Of a DNA stretch of 64,000 bases, positions 35,993 to 43,977 are shown in pieces; position 1 is the first letter of the stretch, and every line of letters begins with the position of its first letter. Origin of the DNA: CAVQOB01 sp963714325 (GTDB taxonomy: Bacteria; Pseudomonadota; Alphaproteobacteria; Rhizobiales; Hyphomicrobiaceae); the NCBI GenBank assembly GCA_963714325.1, contig CAVQOB010000017.1, forward strand, positions 62,001 to 126,000, in the 5' to 3' direction. The position numbers and the translations under genes were made by a program. Below the pieces are notes generated by a model that did not search any database, was not told the origin of the DNA, and saw only the letters and a program-made list of their open reading frames with translations.

Positions 35993-37708
35993 ATGCCCAT
36001 AAAAATCTCCCGCGCGGCATACGCCGGCATGTTCGGTCCGACCACCGGCGATAAGGTGCGGCTTGCCGACACCGATCTCATCATCGAGGTCGAGAAGGAT
36101 TTCACAACTTATGGCGAGGAAGTGAAGTTCGGCGGCGGCAAGGTGATCCGTGACGGCATGGGGCAATCCCAGGTCACCAACAAGAAGGGCGCGGTCGATA
36201 CCGTCATCACCAACGCGCTGATCCTCGATCACTGGGGCATCGTCAAGGCTGACATCGGCATTGCGCGCGGCCGCATCGCCAAGATCGGCAAAGCCGGCAA
36301 TCCCGACATCCAGCCGAACGTCGACATCATCGTCGGGCCAGGGACTGATGTCATTGCAGGCGAAGGCAAGATCATCACCGCTGGCGGGTTTGACAGCCAT
36401 ATCCACTTCATCTGCCCGCAACAGATCGAAGATGCCGTGATGTCCGGCATGACGACGTTGCTCGGCGGTGGTACTGGGCCGTCGCACGGCACGTTTGCGA
36501 CGACTTGTACGCCGGGACCCTGGCACATCGAGATGATGCTGCGGGCGGCTGACGCATTCCCGATCAACATCGGGATGGCCTGCAAGGGAAACGCGTCGTT
36601 GCCGGCCCCGCTCATCGAGATGCTGGAGGCGGGCGCCTGCGCCATGAAGCTGCACGAGGACTGGGGGACGACGCCGGCGGCGATCGACAACTGCCTCGCG
36701 GTTGCCGACGACTATGATGTGCAGGTGATGCTGCATTCCGACACGTTGAATGAATCAGGGTTCGTCGAGGATACGATTCGTGCGTTCAAGGGCCGCACCA
36801 TCCACGCATTCCATACTGAAGGCGCCGGTGGCGGCCACGCGCCTGACATCATGAAGGTGGCCGGACTAAAGAACGTGCTGCCGTCGTCGACCAATCCAAC
36901 CCGGCCGTTCACGGTCAACACGATCGACGAGCATCTGGATATGCTGATGGTCTGCCATCATTTGTCGTCGAAGATTCCGGAGGATCTGGCGTTTGCCGAA
37001 AGCCGCATCCGTAAGGAGACGATTGCAGCGGAAGATATCCTGCATGATCTGGGCGCACTCTCGATGATGTCGTCGGACAGCCAGGCGATGGGGCGGATCG
37101 GCGAGGTCGTCATCAGGACGTGGCAGACGGCGCACAAGATGCGCCAGCAGCGCGGGCCCTTGCCCGAAGATAAGGGGCGGGGCAACGATAATTTCCGCGC
37201 CAAACGTTATATCGCCAAGTACACGATCAATCCGGCGATCGCGCATGGTGTCTCGCAGCACATTGGCTCGGTCGAAGCCGGTAAGCTTGCCGATCTCGTG
37301 GTCTGGTCGCCGGCGTTCTTTGGGGTGAAGCCCGATTGCGTCATCAAGGGCGGCATGATCGTTGCGGCACCGATGGGCGATCCCAATGCCTCGATACCCA
37401 CGCCGCAGCCGGTGCATTACCGGCCGATGTTTGGTGCTTACGGGTCGGCGCGGACGGAGACGTCGCTGACCTTCACCAGCAAAGCGTTCGCCGAGGGCAA
37501 GAACGCGAAGGCGTGGGGGTTGCGCAAAAAGGTGGTGGCGGTGAAGAACGTCCGCGATGGCATTTCGAAAAAGAGCATGATCCACAATGACGCGACGCCC
37601 GATATCCAGATCGATGCCGAGACCTACGAAGTGCGCGCCGACGGCGAATTGCTGGTCTGCAAGCCGGCCAAGGAACTGCCGATGACGCAACGCTATTTTT
37701 TGTTCTGA
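35993..37708 (+). CDS. ureC: Urease alpha subunit UreC
   Basis: 571-aa catalytic subunit that hydrolyses urea to ammonia and carbamate with two nickel ions. All metal ligands are seen: His136 and His138 (DSHIHF), the carbamylated Lys219 (MKLHEDWG), His248, His274 and Asp362, each two positions after the Klebsiella numbering. The active-site flap Cys and His are in MVCHHLSSKIPEDLAFAESR (C321, H322, H323). The C-terminus is the typical LPMTQRYFLF. The upstream Shine-Dalgarno is weak, so expression may depend on readthrough from the preceding toxin gene. Confidence 0.98.
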   Translation: MPIKISRAAYAGMFGPTTGDKVRLADTDLIIEVEKDFTTYGEEVKFGGGKVIRDGMGQSQVTNKKGAVDTVITNALILDHWGIVKADIGIARGRIAKIGKAGNPDIQPNVDIIVGPGTDVIAGEGKIITAGGFDSHIHFICPQQIEDAVMSGMTTLLGGGTGPSHGTFATTCTPGPWHIEMMLRAADAFPINIGMACKGNASLPAPLIEMLEAGACAMKLHEDWGTTPAAIDNCLAVADDYDVQVMLHSDTLNESGFVEDTIRAFKGRTIHAFHTEGAGGGHAPDIMKVAGLKNVLPSSTNPTRPFTVNTIDEHLDMLMVCHHLSSKIPEDLAFAESRIRKETIAAEDILHDLGALSMMSSDSQAMGRIGEVVIRTWQTAHKMRQQRGPLPEDKGRGNDNFRAKRYIAKYTINPAIAHGVSQHIGSVEAGKLADLVVWSPAFFGVKPDCVIKGGMIVAAPMGDPNASIPTPQPVHYRPMFGAYGSARTETSLTFTSKAFAEGKNAKAWGLRKKVVAVKNVRDGISKKSMIHNDATPDIQIDAETYEVRADGELLVCKPAKELPMTQRYFLF

Positions 37709-37717
37709 GGGGTTTGC

Positions 37718-38287
37718 ATGCAGCGCGCCGCCACCGTCATTCGTAAAACCGAACTTGGCCGCCGGATCACAGTCGACACGATTACGCTCGACCGGGCGTC
37801 GCGGCACAAGCGGCGCACGGCCATGACATCGGATCGCGGGCATGCGTTCCTGCTCGATTTGGGCGAAGCGACGGTTCTCGCCGACGGCGATGCGCTGCAG
37901 CTTGAGAGTGGCGCGCTGATCAAGGTGCGCGCGGCGGCAGAACCGTTACTCGAGATCCATGCCCACGATGCGGCGGCGTTGGCCCGCATCGCCTGGCATA
38001 TCGGCAATCGTCACACGCCCTGCGAGGTGGCGGCACAAGCGATCTACATCCAGCCTGATCATGTTTTGGAGGAGATGGTGATCGGACTTGGCGCACACGT
38101 GCATCATGTGAACAGGCCGTTCGATCCGGAAGGCGGGGCTTACGGTGGTAAGGGGCCGCTGCAGCAGGGTCACCATCACCACGGCACGCATGAGCACGTG
38201 CATGGCAGTCACGATCACGGCAACGATGCGCACAGCCATGACCATGACGTCGAAGCGATAACGACGAAGGTCTGGCGGCCGGATTGA
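37718..38287 (+). CDS. ureE: Urease nickel chaperone UreE
   Basis: 189-aa nickel-binding chaperone. The core includes DSITLDRASRHKRRT-like opening (DTITLDRASRHKRRTAM), LDLGEATVLADGDAL and the metal site IGNRHTPCEVAAQAIYIQPDHVLEEM. The last 40 residues form a His/Asp-rich tail (HHHHGTHEHVHGSHDHG and DAHSHDHDVE), the nickel-storing type. It is 9 bases after ureC. The stop TGA shares its A with the ureF ATG. Confidence 0.95.
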   Translation: MQRAATVIRKTELGRRITVDTITLDRASRHKRRTAMTSDRGHAFLLDLGEATVLADGDALQLESGALIKVRAAAEPLLEIHAHDAAALARIAWHIGNRHTPCEVAAQAIYIQPDHVLEEMVIGLGAHVHHVNRPFDPEGGAYGGKGPLQQGHHHHGTHEHVHGSHDHGNDAHSHDHDVEAITTKVWRPD

Positions 38288-39021
38288 TGGATCTCTTGTC
38301 ACAGCGAAGCCGGATTGAAACGTTGGAGGTGTCGAGTGCCGCGCAGAGCGCGCGTGGGCGAGCGCTGTTGCAGATCTGGCTGTCGCCATCGTTCCCGGTC
38401 GGCGGCTATGCCTATAGCCATGGATTGGAGAAGGCGGTTGAGAACGGTTGGGTCTCCGATCGGCCGACGCTCGAAGCGTGGCTCGGCGATCTGATCGAAC
38501 TCGGCGCGCTGCGCAACGATCTGATCCTATTGGCGGCGAGTTGGCGGGCGAGCAAGGGCATCGCGGGGCCGGCGCTGGTCGAGGTGGCAAGTCTGGCAGT
38601 GGCGTTGCAGCCGTCGGCCGAGCGTCATCTCGAAGCGACGCAGCAGGGCGCCTCCTTCATTGCGCAGTTTGAGACGGCGTGGCCGGCTGATGCTGTGTCG
38701 TGGGCGGCGGCGCCGGGTGTGACGCCAACACTCGCCGTGGCGGTTGGTTTTGCCGCAGCCGCGCACGAAATTGGGCTCGAAGACGCGCTGCAGGCCTTCG
38801 GTGTGGCATTCATCGGTGCGTTGACGTCGGCGGCCATCCGCTTGAGTGTTGTCGGGCAAACCGATGCACAGCGTGTGACGGCGGCGCTGCTCGAACGGGT
38901 GCTCAGCGTTGCCGCTGCTGCTGCGCGATCGACGCTGGACGATCTGGGTGGAGCGGCTTGGCGGTCGGACCTCGCATCGATGCAACATGAAACACAGCAC
39001 ACGAGGCTCTTTCGATCATGA
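38287..39021 (+). CDS. ureF: Urease accessory protein UreF
   Basis: 244-aa all-helical accessory protein that acts with UreD and UreG in nickel insertion. Landmarks are LLQIWLSPSFPVGGYAYSHGLE (about residues 27-48), VSDRPTLEAWLGDLIELG, and near the end QTDAQRVTAALLERVL and the closing ASMQHETQHTRLFRS, the conserved C-terminal end of UreF. The ATG at 38287 shares a base with the ureE stop; a TTG directly before it is also in frame. Its stop overlaps ureG (ATGA). Confidence 0.94.
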   Translation: MDLLSQRSRIETLEVSSAAQSARGRALLQIWLSPSFPVGGYAYSHGLEKAVENGWVSDRPTLEAWLGDLIELGALRNDLILLAASWRASKGIAGPALVEVASLAVALQPSAERHLEATQQGASFIAQFETAWPADAVSWAAAPGVTPTLAVAVGFAAAAHEIGLEDALQAFGVAFIGALTSAAIRLSVVGQTDAQRVTAALLERVLSVAAAAARSTLDDLGGAAWRSDLASMQHETQHTRLFRS

Positions 39022-39671
39022 CGCCAGCAACTCAGTCCCCGCATGGTCCCCTCCGCGTCGGCATCGGCGGCCCCGTCGGCTCGGGCAAGACGACACTGAC
39101 TGAAAAGCTCTGCAAGCGCTTTCGTGACAGCTACGATATCTGCGCCATCACCAACGACATCTACACCAAGGAGGATGCGGAGATCCTGATGCGCGCACAG
39201 GCATTGCCGCTGGAGCGGATCATGGGGGTCGAGACCGGCGGCTGCCCGCATACAGCCATCCGCGAGGATTGCTCGATCAATCTGGCGGCGATCGAGACGA
39301 TGCGGAAAAAATTTCCCAAACTCGAACTCATTCTCATCGAATCCGGTGGTGATAACCTCGCTGCCACCTTCTCGCCGGAGCTCGCCGATCTGACGATCTA
39401 CGTCATTGATGTCGCGCAGGGAGAAAAGATCCCGCGCAAGGGCGGGCCCGGCATCACGCGATCCGATCTTCTGGTGATCAACAAGATCGATCTGGCGCCG
39501 CATGTGGGAGCAAGTCTCGCGGTGATGGAGCGCGATGCCCGGCGCATGCGCGGCGAGAAGCCGTTCGTGTTCACGAATTTGAGGACGGGTGAAGGATTAG
39601 AGTCGATCGCCGACATGATCCGCTGGCAGGGCGGGTTGCGGGGTGTGTCGGTGGCGGACCGCGCCAACTGA
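39018..39671 (+). CDS. ureG: Urease accessory GTPase UreG
   Basis: 217-aa SIMIBI GTPase that powers nickel delivery. The P-loop is GGPVGSGKTTL (about residues 15-25); other motifs are AITNDIYTKEDAEIL, the nickel-binding ETGGCPHTAIREDCS (Cys-Pro-His), LILIESGGDNL and the base-specificity motif VINKIDLAPHVGASL. It is the last urease gene; the next gene, an oxidoreductase, starts 24 bases later on the same strand and could be co-transcribed. Confidence 0.97.
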   Translation: MTPATQSPHGPLRVGIGGPVGSGKTTLTEKLCKRFRDSYDICAITNDIYTKEDAEILMRAQALPLERIMGVETGGCPHTAIREDCSINLAAIETMRKKFPKLELILIESGGDNLAATFSPELADLTIYVIDVAQGEKIPRKGGPGITRSDLLVINKIDLAPHVGASLAVMERDARRMRGEKPFVFTNLRTGEGLESIADMIRWQGGLRGVSVADRAN

Positions 39672-39695
39672 AGCGTTCATTGCGGGAGGCATGGC

Positions 39696-40580
39696 ATGCG
39701 GATTGGGTTCATCGGTATCGGCAACATGGGGGAGCCGATGGCGGCGCACCTCGCGGGGAGTCAGCACGAGCTCCTGGTGTTCGATCTCGACGCGAGCCGG
39801 GCGGCGCGCTTTGCTGGCGAATACAAGGCGCGGGCGGTTGACCTCCCGGCGCTGGCGGCCGCCGATATCATCGTGACGATGCTGCCGACGGGGCGGGATG
39901 TCCGCCATGCGGTGCTGGAGGCGAAAGAGGGCGCGCTCGGCATGGCGCTGCGTCCCGGCACGATCATCGTCGACATGAGTTCGTCGGAGCCGGTTGGCAC
40001 ACGCGATTTGGGCGCGGCGTTGGCGGCGCGTCAGGTGACCCTGATCGATGCGCCGGTGTCGGGTGGCGTGGCCCGCGCCAAGACGGCGACACTTGCCATC
40101 ATGATCGGCGGTGACGACGCGACGGCCGTCGAACGCGCGCTGCCGGTGTTGCGCCTGATGGGCGATCGATTGTTCCGCACGGGTGGGCTTGGTACCGGGC
40201 ACGCGATGAAGGCGCTCAACAACTTCGTCGCTGCGACGGCGTTTGCGGCAACGTCAGAGGCGATGCTGATCGGCGAGCGCTTCGGGCTCGATCGCGCCGT
40301 CATGATCGACATCATGAACGTGTCGACGGGGCGCAATTTCCACACCGATTTGGTGATGAAGGACCATGTCATCGGCCAAAAATTCGCGACCGGGTTCGCG
40401 ATAGGATTGCTGGCCAAGGATGTCGGGATTGCCGAAGATCTCGGTCGAGCGATGGCGGTCGAGGCGCCGTTGACGGAGCTGGTCAGCCGACGCTGGGCCG
40501 AGGCGCGTGATGCAGTCGGTGCTGGCCGCGACAATACCGAGGCCTATCTGGCGTGGAGTGGAGAGCCAAGGGTGACGTAG
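39696..40580 (+). CDS. 3-Hydroxyisobutyrate dehydrogenase-family oxidoreductase
   Basis: 294-aa NAD(P)-dependent beta-hydroxyacid dehydrogenase. The Rossmann motif is GFIGIGNMGEPMAAHL; then DAPVSGGVARAKTATLAIMIGGD, catalytic Lys in MKALNNFVAATAFAATSEAM, and KDVGIAEDLGRAM, in the usual family order. Members act on 3-hydroxyisobutyrate, tartronate semialdehyde or similar. It follows ureG by 24 bases but has no evident link to urease. A second family member lies at 58463-59350. Confidence 0.88.
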   Translation: MRIGFIGIGNMGEPMAAHLAGSQHELLVFDLDASRAARFAGEYKARAVDLPALAAADIIVTMLPTGRDVRHAVLEAKEGALGMALRPGTIIVDMSSSEPVGTRDLGAALAARQVTLIDAPVSGGVARAKTATLAIMIGGDDATAVERALPVLRLMGDRLFRTGGLGTGHAMKALNNFVAATAFAATSEAMLIGERFGLDRAVMIDIMNVSTGRNFHTDLVMKDHVIGQKFATGFAIGLLAKDVGIAEDLGRAMAVEAPLTELVSRRWAEARDAVGAGRDNTEAYLAWSGEPRVT

Positions 40581-40588
40581 GATTGCGA

Positions 40589-40602
40589 ACGGGATGACGG
40601 GG
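40589..40602. repeat. Remnant of the CGTCATCCCGG repeat
   Basis: ACGGGATGACGGGG, followed by GGTGGTGCGCGCTCAC-like flank, matches the right end and flank of the copy at 42264. It looks like a fragment of the same repeat family. Confidence 0.4.
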
Positions 40603-40616
40603 CAGGTGGTGCGCGC

Positions 40617-40950
40617 TCACTCGGAAAATCCGTGCAAGGGGAGCGCATCAGGATAGAGGTCGCGACACGTTGGATCGTCTTTCTCGATGAGCGCAATCTT
40701 CCAATCACGCCGCCTTCGCTTCAAAAGTTTTTTCTCGATGGAACGCGGTCTCCGCATCGGGCTGTGCTTCGCGGTAGACGAGGCGGCCAACCCAATAGCG
40801 CGTCGTGAATCCTTCGATGCGATTTTCGCGGTGATCCGAACTCCGTGCCGGGAGGGCACTGGCTACGCCGACGTAGAGGACGCCACGGGCACGGCTCGCT
40901 GTGATATAGACGAAGAAGTGCTTGCGGCAGGTGGCGATCATCCGTCGCAT
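40617..40950 (-). pseudogene. GIY-YIG (YhbQ/UPF0213-type) endonuclease-like gene, frameshifted
   Basis: The first part, in one frame, reads HFFVYITASRARGVLYVGVA (GIY-YIG core), then DHRENRIEGFTTRYWVGRLVY and HREKT. The continuation RRRRDWKIALIEKDDP to RDLYPDALPLHGFSE is in the next frame down to 40617. Together they match the whole of the approximately 90-residue GIY-YIG single-domain family. The shift maps to a run of six T (plus strand 40728-40733), so a one-base indel there restores the frame; sequencing error is possible. In the first frame the gene is also fused in frame to the end of the caspase-like gene. A separate start at ATG 40950 has AGGA 8 bases upstream. Confidence 0.75.
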
Positions 40951-41889
40951 GGGGAGCGTCCTGGCGTGCGCCTTCAGCGGTGTAACATTGCACTCGAACG
41001 CCGTCATCCCGGCTAACCACATCCCACTGCCGTCATCCCGGTCAAGCGAAGCGCGAGCCGGGATCGGATCGAGAGCGGTAAAGGTCCCGTGTCTGCGCAG
41101 CAGCGTTGCACGCTGCGGCGCGCACGGGATGACGGGTGGTGGGGCGTACGCTACTTTCTTCAACGCGGCGAACAGCGATTGGGCGAACGGCGAATGGGCG
41201 CCGGGGAGGCCGTCGAGCGCCTGCTGACCGAATTGAGTGGCGGTGACGGGCCGGAAATTCTGCAGCGCGCCGGCTTCGATGCGCGTGAAGGATTGGGCGC
41301 GGCGCTTGAGGCCCGGGCAGGCCGCGGGGATCTGATTGTCGCGGCAGGCGTCGAGGATGACGAGTTTCTGCCGCGCGGTTTCGGTGGCGGCGGTGAGGGC
41401 TTCGACGGGGATGCCGTTGGCGACGGTGCCGGTGGTGCAGTCGAGACTGGCGTCAATGGGCGTTACGATGTTGACGCCGGACGAAGCCATGCCGTGCCCG
41501 ATGAAGAAGGCGAGTGCGGTGTCGGCGCCCTGGGCCTTCTGTTTGAGGGTGGCAAGGGCTTGCTGGATGGGCGCGTGGGTCGCGTCAAAGCAGCCGGGTT
41601 TTCCGCCGTCACAGGAGATGACCTCAAAGCCGTGCTTGACGAAAATGCCGACGAGGCGTTCGGCATCGAGGCGGGCGTTGGCGAGGGTGGTGAGGCGCGC
41701 GACTTTGGCGCTAGCGTTGCCAGCCGCCTGGCCAGCAACGGCGATCAGGCCTTTCGCGGGGTCGCCGCCGAGCGGATCGCTGCCGTAGGCGTTCTGGACG
41801 ATGACGACGGCGACGCGACGGGCGTCGGCGGGCGTGGCTGTCGCCAACGCCCAGATCGCCAACAGCACTGCGCCAATCCGCGCCATCAT
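40705..41889 (-). CDS. Secreted caspase-like (peptidase C14) protein, C-terminus rebuilt by a repeat
   Basis: The 394-codon frame begins with a signal peptide (cleavage near TPADA) and a caspase-like domain with the His132 motif FFIGHGMASSG and Cys182 motif ILDACRDN, so the catalytic dyad is intact. The caspase fold seems to stop after SPFAQSLFAALKKVAYA (about residue 249). Residues about 250-296 are translated from a dispersed repeat (PVIPCAPQR to ARASLDRDDGSGMWLAGMT), and residues 314-394 are the start of the GIY-YIG gene. The natural protein probably ended elsewhere; the last strand and helix of the family are missing. Such proteins in alphaproteobacteria are secreted or periplasmic, with function mostly unknown. 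A structured region lies just upstream. Confidence 0.72.
   Translation of the reverse strand: MMARIGAVLLAIWALATATPADARRVAVVIVQNAYGSDPLGGDPAKGLIAVAGQAAGNASAKVARLTTLANARLDAERLVGIFVKHGFEVISCDGGKPGCFDATHAPIQQALATLKQKAQGADTALAFFIGHGMASSGVNIVTPIDASLDCTTGTVANGIPVEALTAATETARQKLVILDACRDNQIPAACPGLKRRAQSFTRIEAGALQNFRPVTATQFGQQALDGLPGAHSPFAQSLFAALKKVAYAPPPVIPCAPQRATLLRRHGTFTALDPIPARASLDRDDGSGMWLAGMTAFECNVTPLKAHARTLPMRRMIATCRKHFFVYITASRARGVLYVGVASALPARSSDHRENRIEGFTTRYWVGRLVYREAQPDAETAFHREKTFEAKAA
41000..41135. repeat. Dispersed palindromic repeat, copy 1 (inside the caspase-like frame)
   Basis: The core from 41030 reads CGTCATCCCGGTCAAGCGAA, then GCGCGAGCCGGGATC, a short spacer, GGTCCCGTGTCTGCGCAGC, and ends CGCGCACGGGATGACGG at 41135. 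The two ends are inverted repeats of each other. An extra left-end fragment (CCGTCATCCCGGCTAACC) precedes it at 41000. Further copies are at 42264 and 46751. Confidence 0.8.
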
Positions 41890-41956
41890 CTGAAATACCG
41901 AACTCCAATCTGGGTTAATTCTGCGTGCGTTTCGCGTGACGCGCGAGGCTGGGGGA

Positions 41957-42138
41957 GAGCCCGCACATCAACCGGGAGGGGAGGCGGATGTGCGGGCAAA
42001 CCCGGCGGGTCAGTGCCGGGGGAGGAGACGAGTTGCCCGCTTTGTGCTGGCTGTCCAGGCCATCGTCAGTGCGAGATCTTTGATCACCGATGGATGGGGC
42101 GGCGATCCGAGGTCTCAACCAACGAGCGGGCAACTCGT
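41957..42138 (-). ncRNA. Candidate structured small RNA with anti-Shine-Dalgarno loops
   Basis: Three strong stems lie in a row: an 11-bp perfect stem (41959-41969 with 41987-41997), a 6-bp stem (42001-42006 with 42015-42020), and a 14-bp perfect stem (42028-42041 with 42125-42138). The last encloses a CTGG/CCAG tetraloop hairpin (42047-42058) and nested pairs (42073-42079 with 42110-42116). Read on the minus strand, the first loop is CGCCTCCCCTCCCGGTT and the linker before the 14-bp stem is CTCCTCCCCC, i.e. CCUCC anti-Shine-Dalgarno motifs in unpaired positions, as in the alphaproteobacterial alpha-r14 ('cuckoo') RNAs. It could also be the 5' leader of the caspase-like mRNA (start 41889). 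No protein frame here is convincing and no T-rich terminator is seen. Confidence 0.42.
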
Positions 42139-42173
42139 GAAAGCCAATCTAGCAGAAAACGGAGGGCCGCGAA

Positions 42174-42191
42174 CCTAGGTACTTACCTAGG
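42174..42191. repeat. Perfect short palindrome
   Basis: CCTAGGTA (42174-42181) and TACCTAGG (42184-42191) are exact inverted repeats separated by CT. It lies 35 bases beyond the 14-bp stem of the candidate RNA and could be an operator or a boundary element. Confidence 0.4.
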
Positions 42192-42263
42192 GGGGTGCGC
42201 ACGGGACGACGGAGGGTGGGTGCGCGCGCGGGATGAACGTGGTGGGTGGTGTGCATCCCCAAT

Positions 42264-42404
42264 GCCGTCATCCCGGCCAAGCGCAGCGCGAGCCGGGATC
42301 ATTATCGTTCGCCGTGAAGCTGCAACAGTGCCCGAACCGTGTCGGGTAAGGGTCCCGTGTTTGCGCAGCGGTACTGCGCATCGCAGCGCGCACGGGATGA
42401 TGAG
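42264..42404. repeat. Dispersed palindromic repeat, copy 2
   Basis: Starts CCGTCATCCCGGCCAAGCGC then AGCGCGAGCCGGGATC; after a longer spacer comes GGTCCCGTGTTTGCGCAGCG, and it ends CGCGCACGGGATGATGAGG. It lies directly downstream of the CitE-like gene end. Confidence 0.8.
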
Positions 42405-42420
42405 GTGGTTGCGCGTCCGC

Positions 42421-43287
42421 TCAGACGCGGGCGAGGATGCGGGTGGCGCGGACGAGATGCGGGCGGTCGATCATCTGACCGCGCAACGACAGCGCGCCGG
42501 CGCCGGGGTTAGCGGCGAACAGTTGGGTGATCTCATTGGCCCAGGCGATTTCGGAGGCGCTCGGTGTGAAGGCCGCGTTGATCAGGGCGACTTGATCGGG
42601 ATGGATCGCCATCTTCGCGGTGAAGCCGTCGCGCACGGATTCGACGCATTCCGCCTTGAAGCCGTCGATGTTGCGGAAATTGGCGAAGACGGTGTCGATG
42701 GGTTGGCGGTTGGTGGCGGTGGCGGCCATCAAAGTCATGTCGCGGGCGAGGCGATAGGGCGATGTCCACGACCAGCCGTCGGCTTGCCGCGTCGACGATG
42801 AGCCGACCAGGGCTGAGAGATCTTCCGCACCCCAGGTGATCGCTTCGAGGCGTGACGTCGCGTCGAGGTAGGTGTGCATGGTCAGCACGCTGGCCGGCAC
42901 TTCGGTGGCAATGGCGATGATGCGCGTGTGGCCGGCGGCATGGCCGACTACCGCTTCCGCTCGGTCGAGGTGGGCGGCGAGGGCGTCAACGTCACGGGCC
43001 GTGCGCGGCTTCGGCTGCATGATGCCATCGGGCTTGGCGGCGAGCACACCGGCGATATCGTCCTGCCAGAACGGTGTGTCGTGCGCGTTGATGCGGACGT
43101 AAAGGCGCGGGCGGTTTGGTTTTGTCTGTGCCTCACGCAGAAATGCCGCGGCGAGCGGCCGGGCTGCGGCCTTGCGATCGAGTGCGACGGAGTCCTCAAG
43201 ATCGAGGATCAGCGCGTCGGCACCGCAGCCAAGAGCCTTGGCGAGTTTTTTGTCACTATCGGCGGGAACAAACAGGAGGGATCGCAT
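42421..43287 (-). CDS. CitE/HpcH-family CoA-ester lyase
   Basis: 288-aa TIM-barrel lyase of the malyl-/citramalyl-CoA lyase group, which splits beta-hydroxyacyl-CoA thioesters. Key segments are RSLLFVPADSDKKLAKALG, ADALILDLEDSV (acidic metal site), LYVRINAHDTPFWQDD with the conserved Arg, AIATEVPASVL with the metal Glu, and TWGAEDLSALVG with the metal Asp. The C-terminal part has MAIHPDQVALINAAFTPS. It is shorter than true CitE, fitting CLYBL-like lyases. The MaoC hydratase gene lies 21 bases upstream on the same strand, so hydration and cleavage of an acyl-CoA could be consecutive steps. Confidence 0.88.
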   Translation of the reverse strand: MRSLLFVPADSDKKLAKALGCGADALILDLEDSVALDRKAAARPLAAAFLREAQTKPNRPRLYVRINAHDTPFWQDDIAGVLAAKPDGIMQPKPRTARDVDALAAHLDRAEAVVGHAAGHTRIIAIATEVPASVLTMHTYLDATSRLEAITWGAEDLSALVGSSSTRQADGWSWTSPYRLARDMTLMAATATNRQPIDTVFANFRNIDGFKAECVESVRDGFTAKMAIHPDQVALINAAFTPSASEIAWANEITQLFAANPGAGALSLRGQMIDRPHLVRATRILARV

Positions 43288-43308
43288 GAGGCTCAGACCT
43301 TCGGGGGT

Positions 43309-43767
43309 TCAGGCTTTCGCGGGACGTTTGCGCATGAAGGCTTGGCGTTTGCAGTCGGCAACCAGCTCATCACGTTGATTGAAGGCCTTGTGTCGCAATT
43401 CGACGAGACCGGCGTCGGGTCGCGATTTGCTGTCGCGACGGGAGAGCACTTCGGTGGTGACGCGGATCGTGTCGCCGTGGAACACCGGCTTGGGAAACGT
43501 CACGTCGGTCATGCCGAGATTGGCGATGGTGGTGCCGAGCGTCGTGTCGTTGACGGAGATACCGATCATCAGCCCGAGCGTGAACAGCGAATTGACCAGC
43601 GGTTTGCCCCATTCGGTTTGGGCGGCAAAATGGTGATCGATGTGCAGCGGTTGGGGATTGTGCGTCAGACACGAGAACAGCGTGTTGTCCATCTCGGTGA
43701 CGGTCCGCCGCAGGGCATGCTCGAAAACGCGGCCGATGTCGAAGTCTTCAAAGTAGAGGCCTTGCAT
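43309..43767 (-). CDS. MaoC-family hot-dog hydratase
   Basis: 152-aa hydratase-like protein. It opens GLYFEDFDIGRVFEHALRRTVTEMDNTLFSCLTHNPQPLHIDHHFA, with the Asp/Asn-x-x-x-x-His catalytic pattern (HNPQPLHIDHHFA) of (R)-specific enoyl-CoA hydratases; then GKPLVNSLFTLGLMIG and FPKPVFHGDTIRVTTEVLSRR. ATG 43767 has AAGGA at good spacing; the longer frame to 43830 is rejected. With the CitE-like lyase 21 bases downstream it resembles the mesaconyl-CoA hydratase/methylmalyl-CoA lyase pairing, but the exact substrate is unknown. Confidence 0.87.
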   Translation of the reverse strand: MQGLYFEDFDIGRVFEHALRRTVTEMDNTLFSCLTHNPQPLHIDHHFAAQTEWGKPLVNSLFTLGLMIGISVNDTTLGTTIANLGMTDVTFPKPVFHGDTIRVTTEVLSRRDSKSRPDAGLVELRHKAFNQRDELVADCKRQAFMRKRPAKA

Positions 43768-43977
43768 GGGATCGGTCCTTGCGGGGGCAAATGTTGCGGC
43801 GGTTGTGCGCCAGGCAGGATGGATTGGCAAGATCTAGCGAAATCGCGACAGGGCTTAACTCGGTCTTCACGGACTGGCGGTAGTCTGACCTCAGTTGAGT
43901 AACGGCGCTCGCCGCCCGTGTCGCGTTCAGGTCCGCGTTCCCAGTCGGTGCTTTGAAGTCGAGTTGCTTTGCTCACC

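Noticed and set aside
41936..42200. RNase P RNA, 6S RNA, tmRNA or SRP RNA at the structured interval
   Set aside because: The conserved primary motifs of these RNAs (for example GAGGAAAGTCCGGGC of RNase P or the SRP tetraloop region) are absent on both strands.
41089..42801. 570-codon plus-strand open frame
   Set aside because: It is antisense to the caspase-like gene, crosses the candidate RNA and the repeat copy 2, is very Gly/Arg/Ala-rich and resembles no protein; an effect of GC-rich third positions.
42874..43902. 342-codon plus-strand open frame
   Set aside because: Antisense to both the CitE-like and MaoC genes; no domain pattern.
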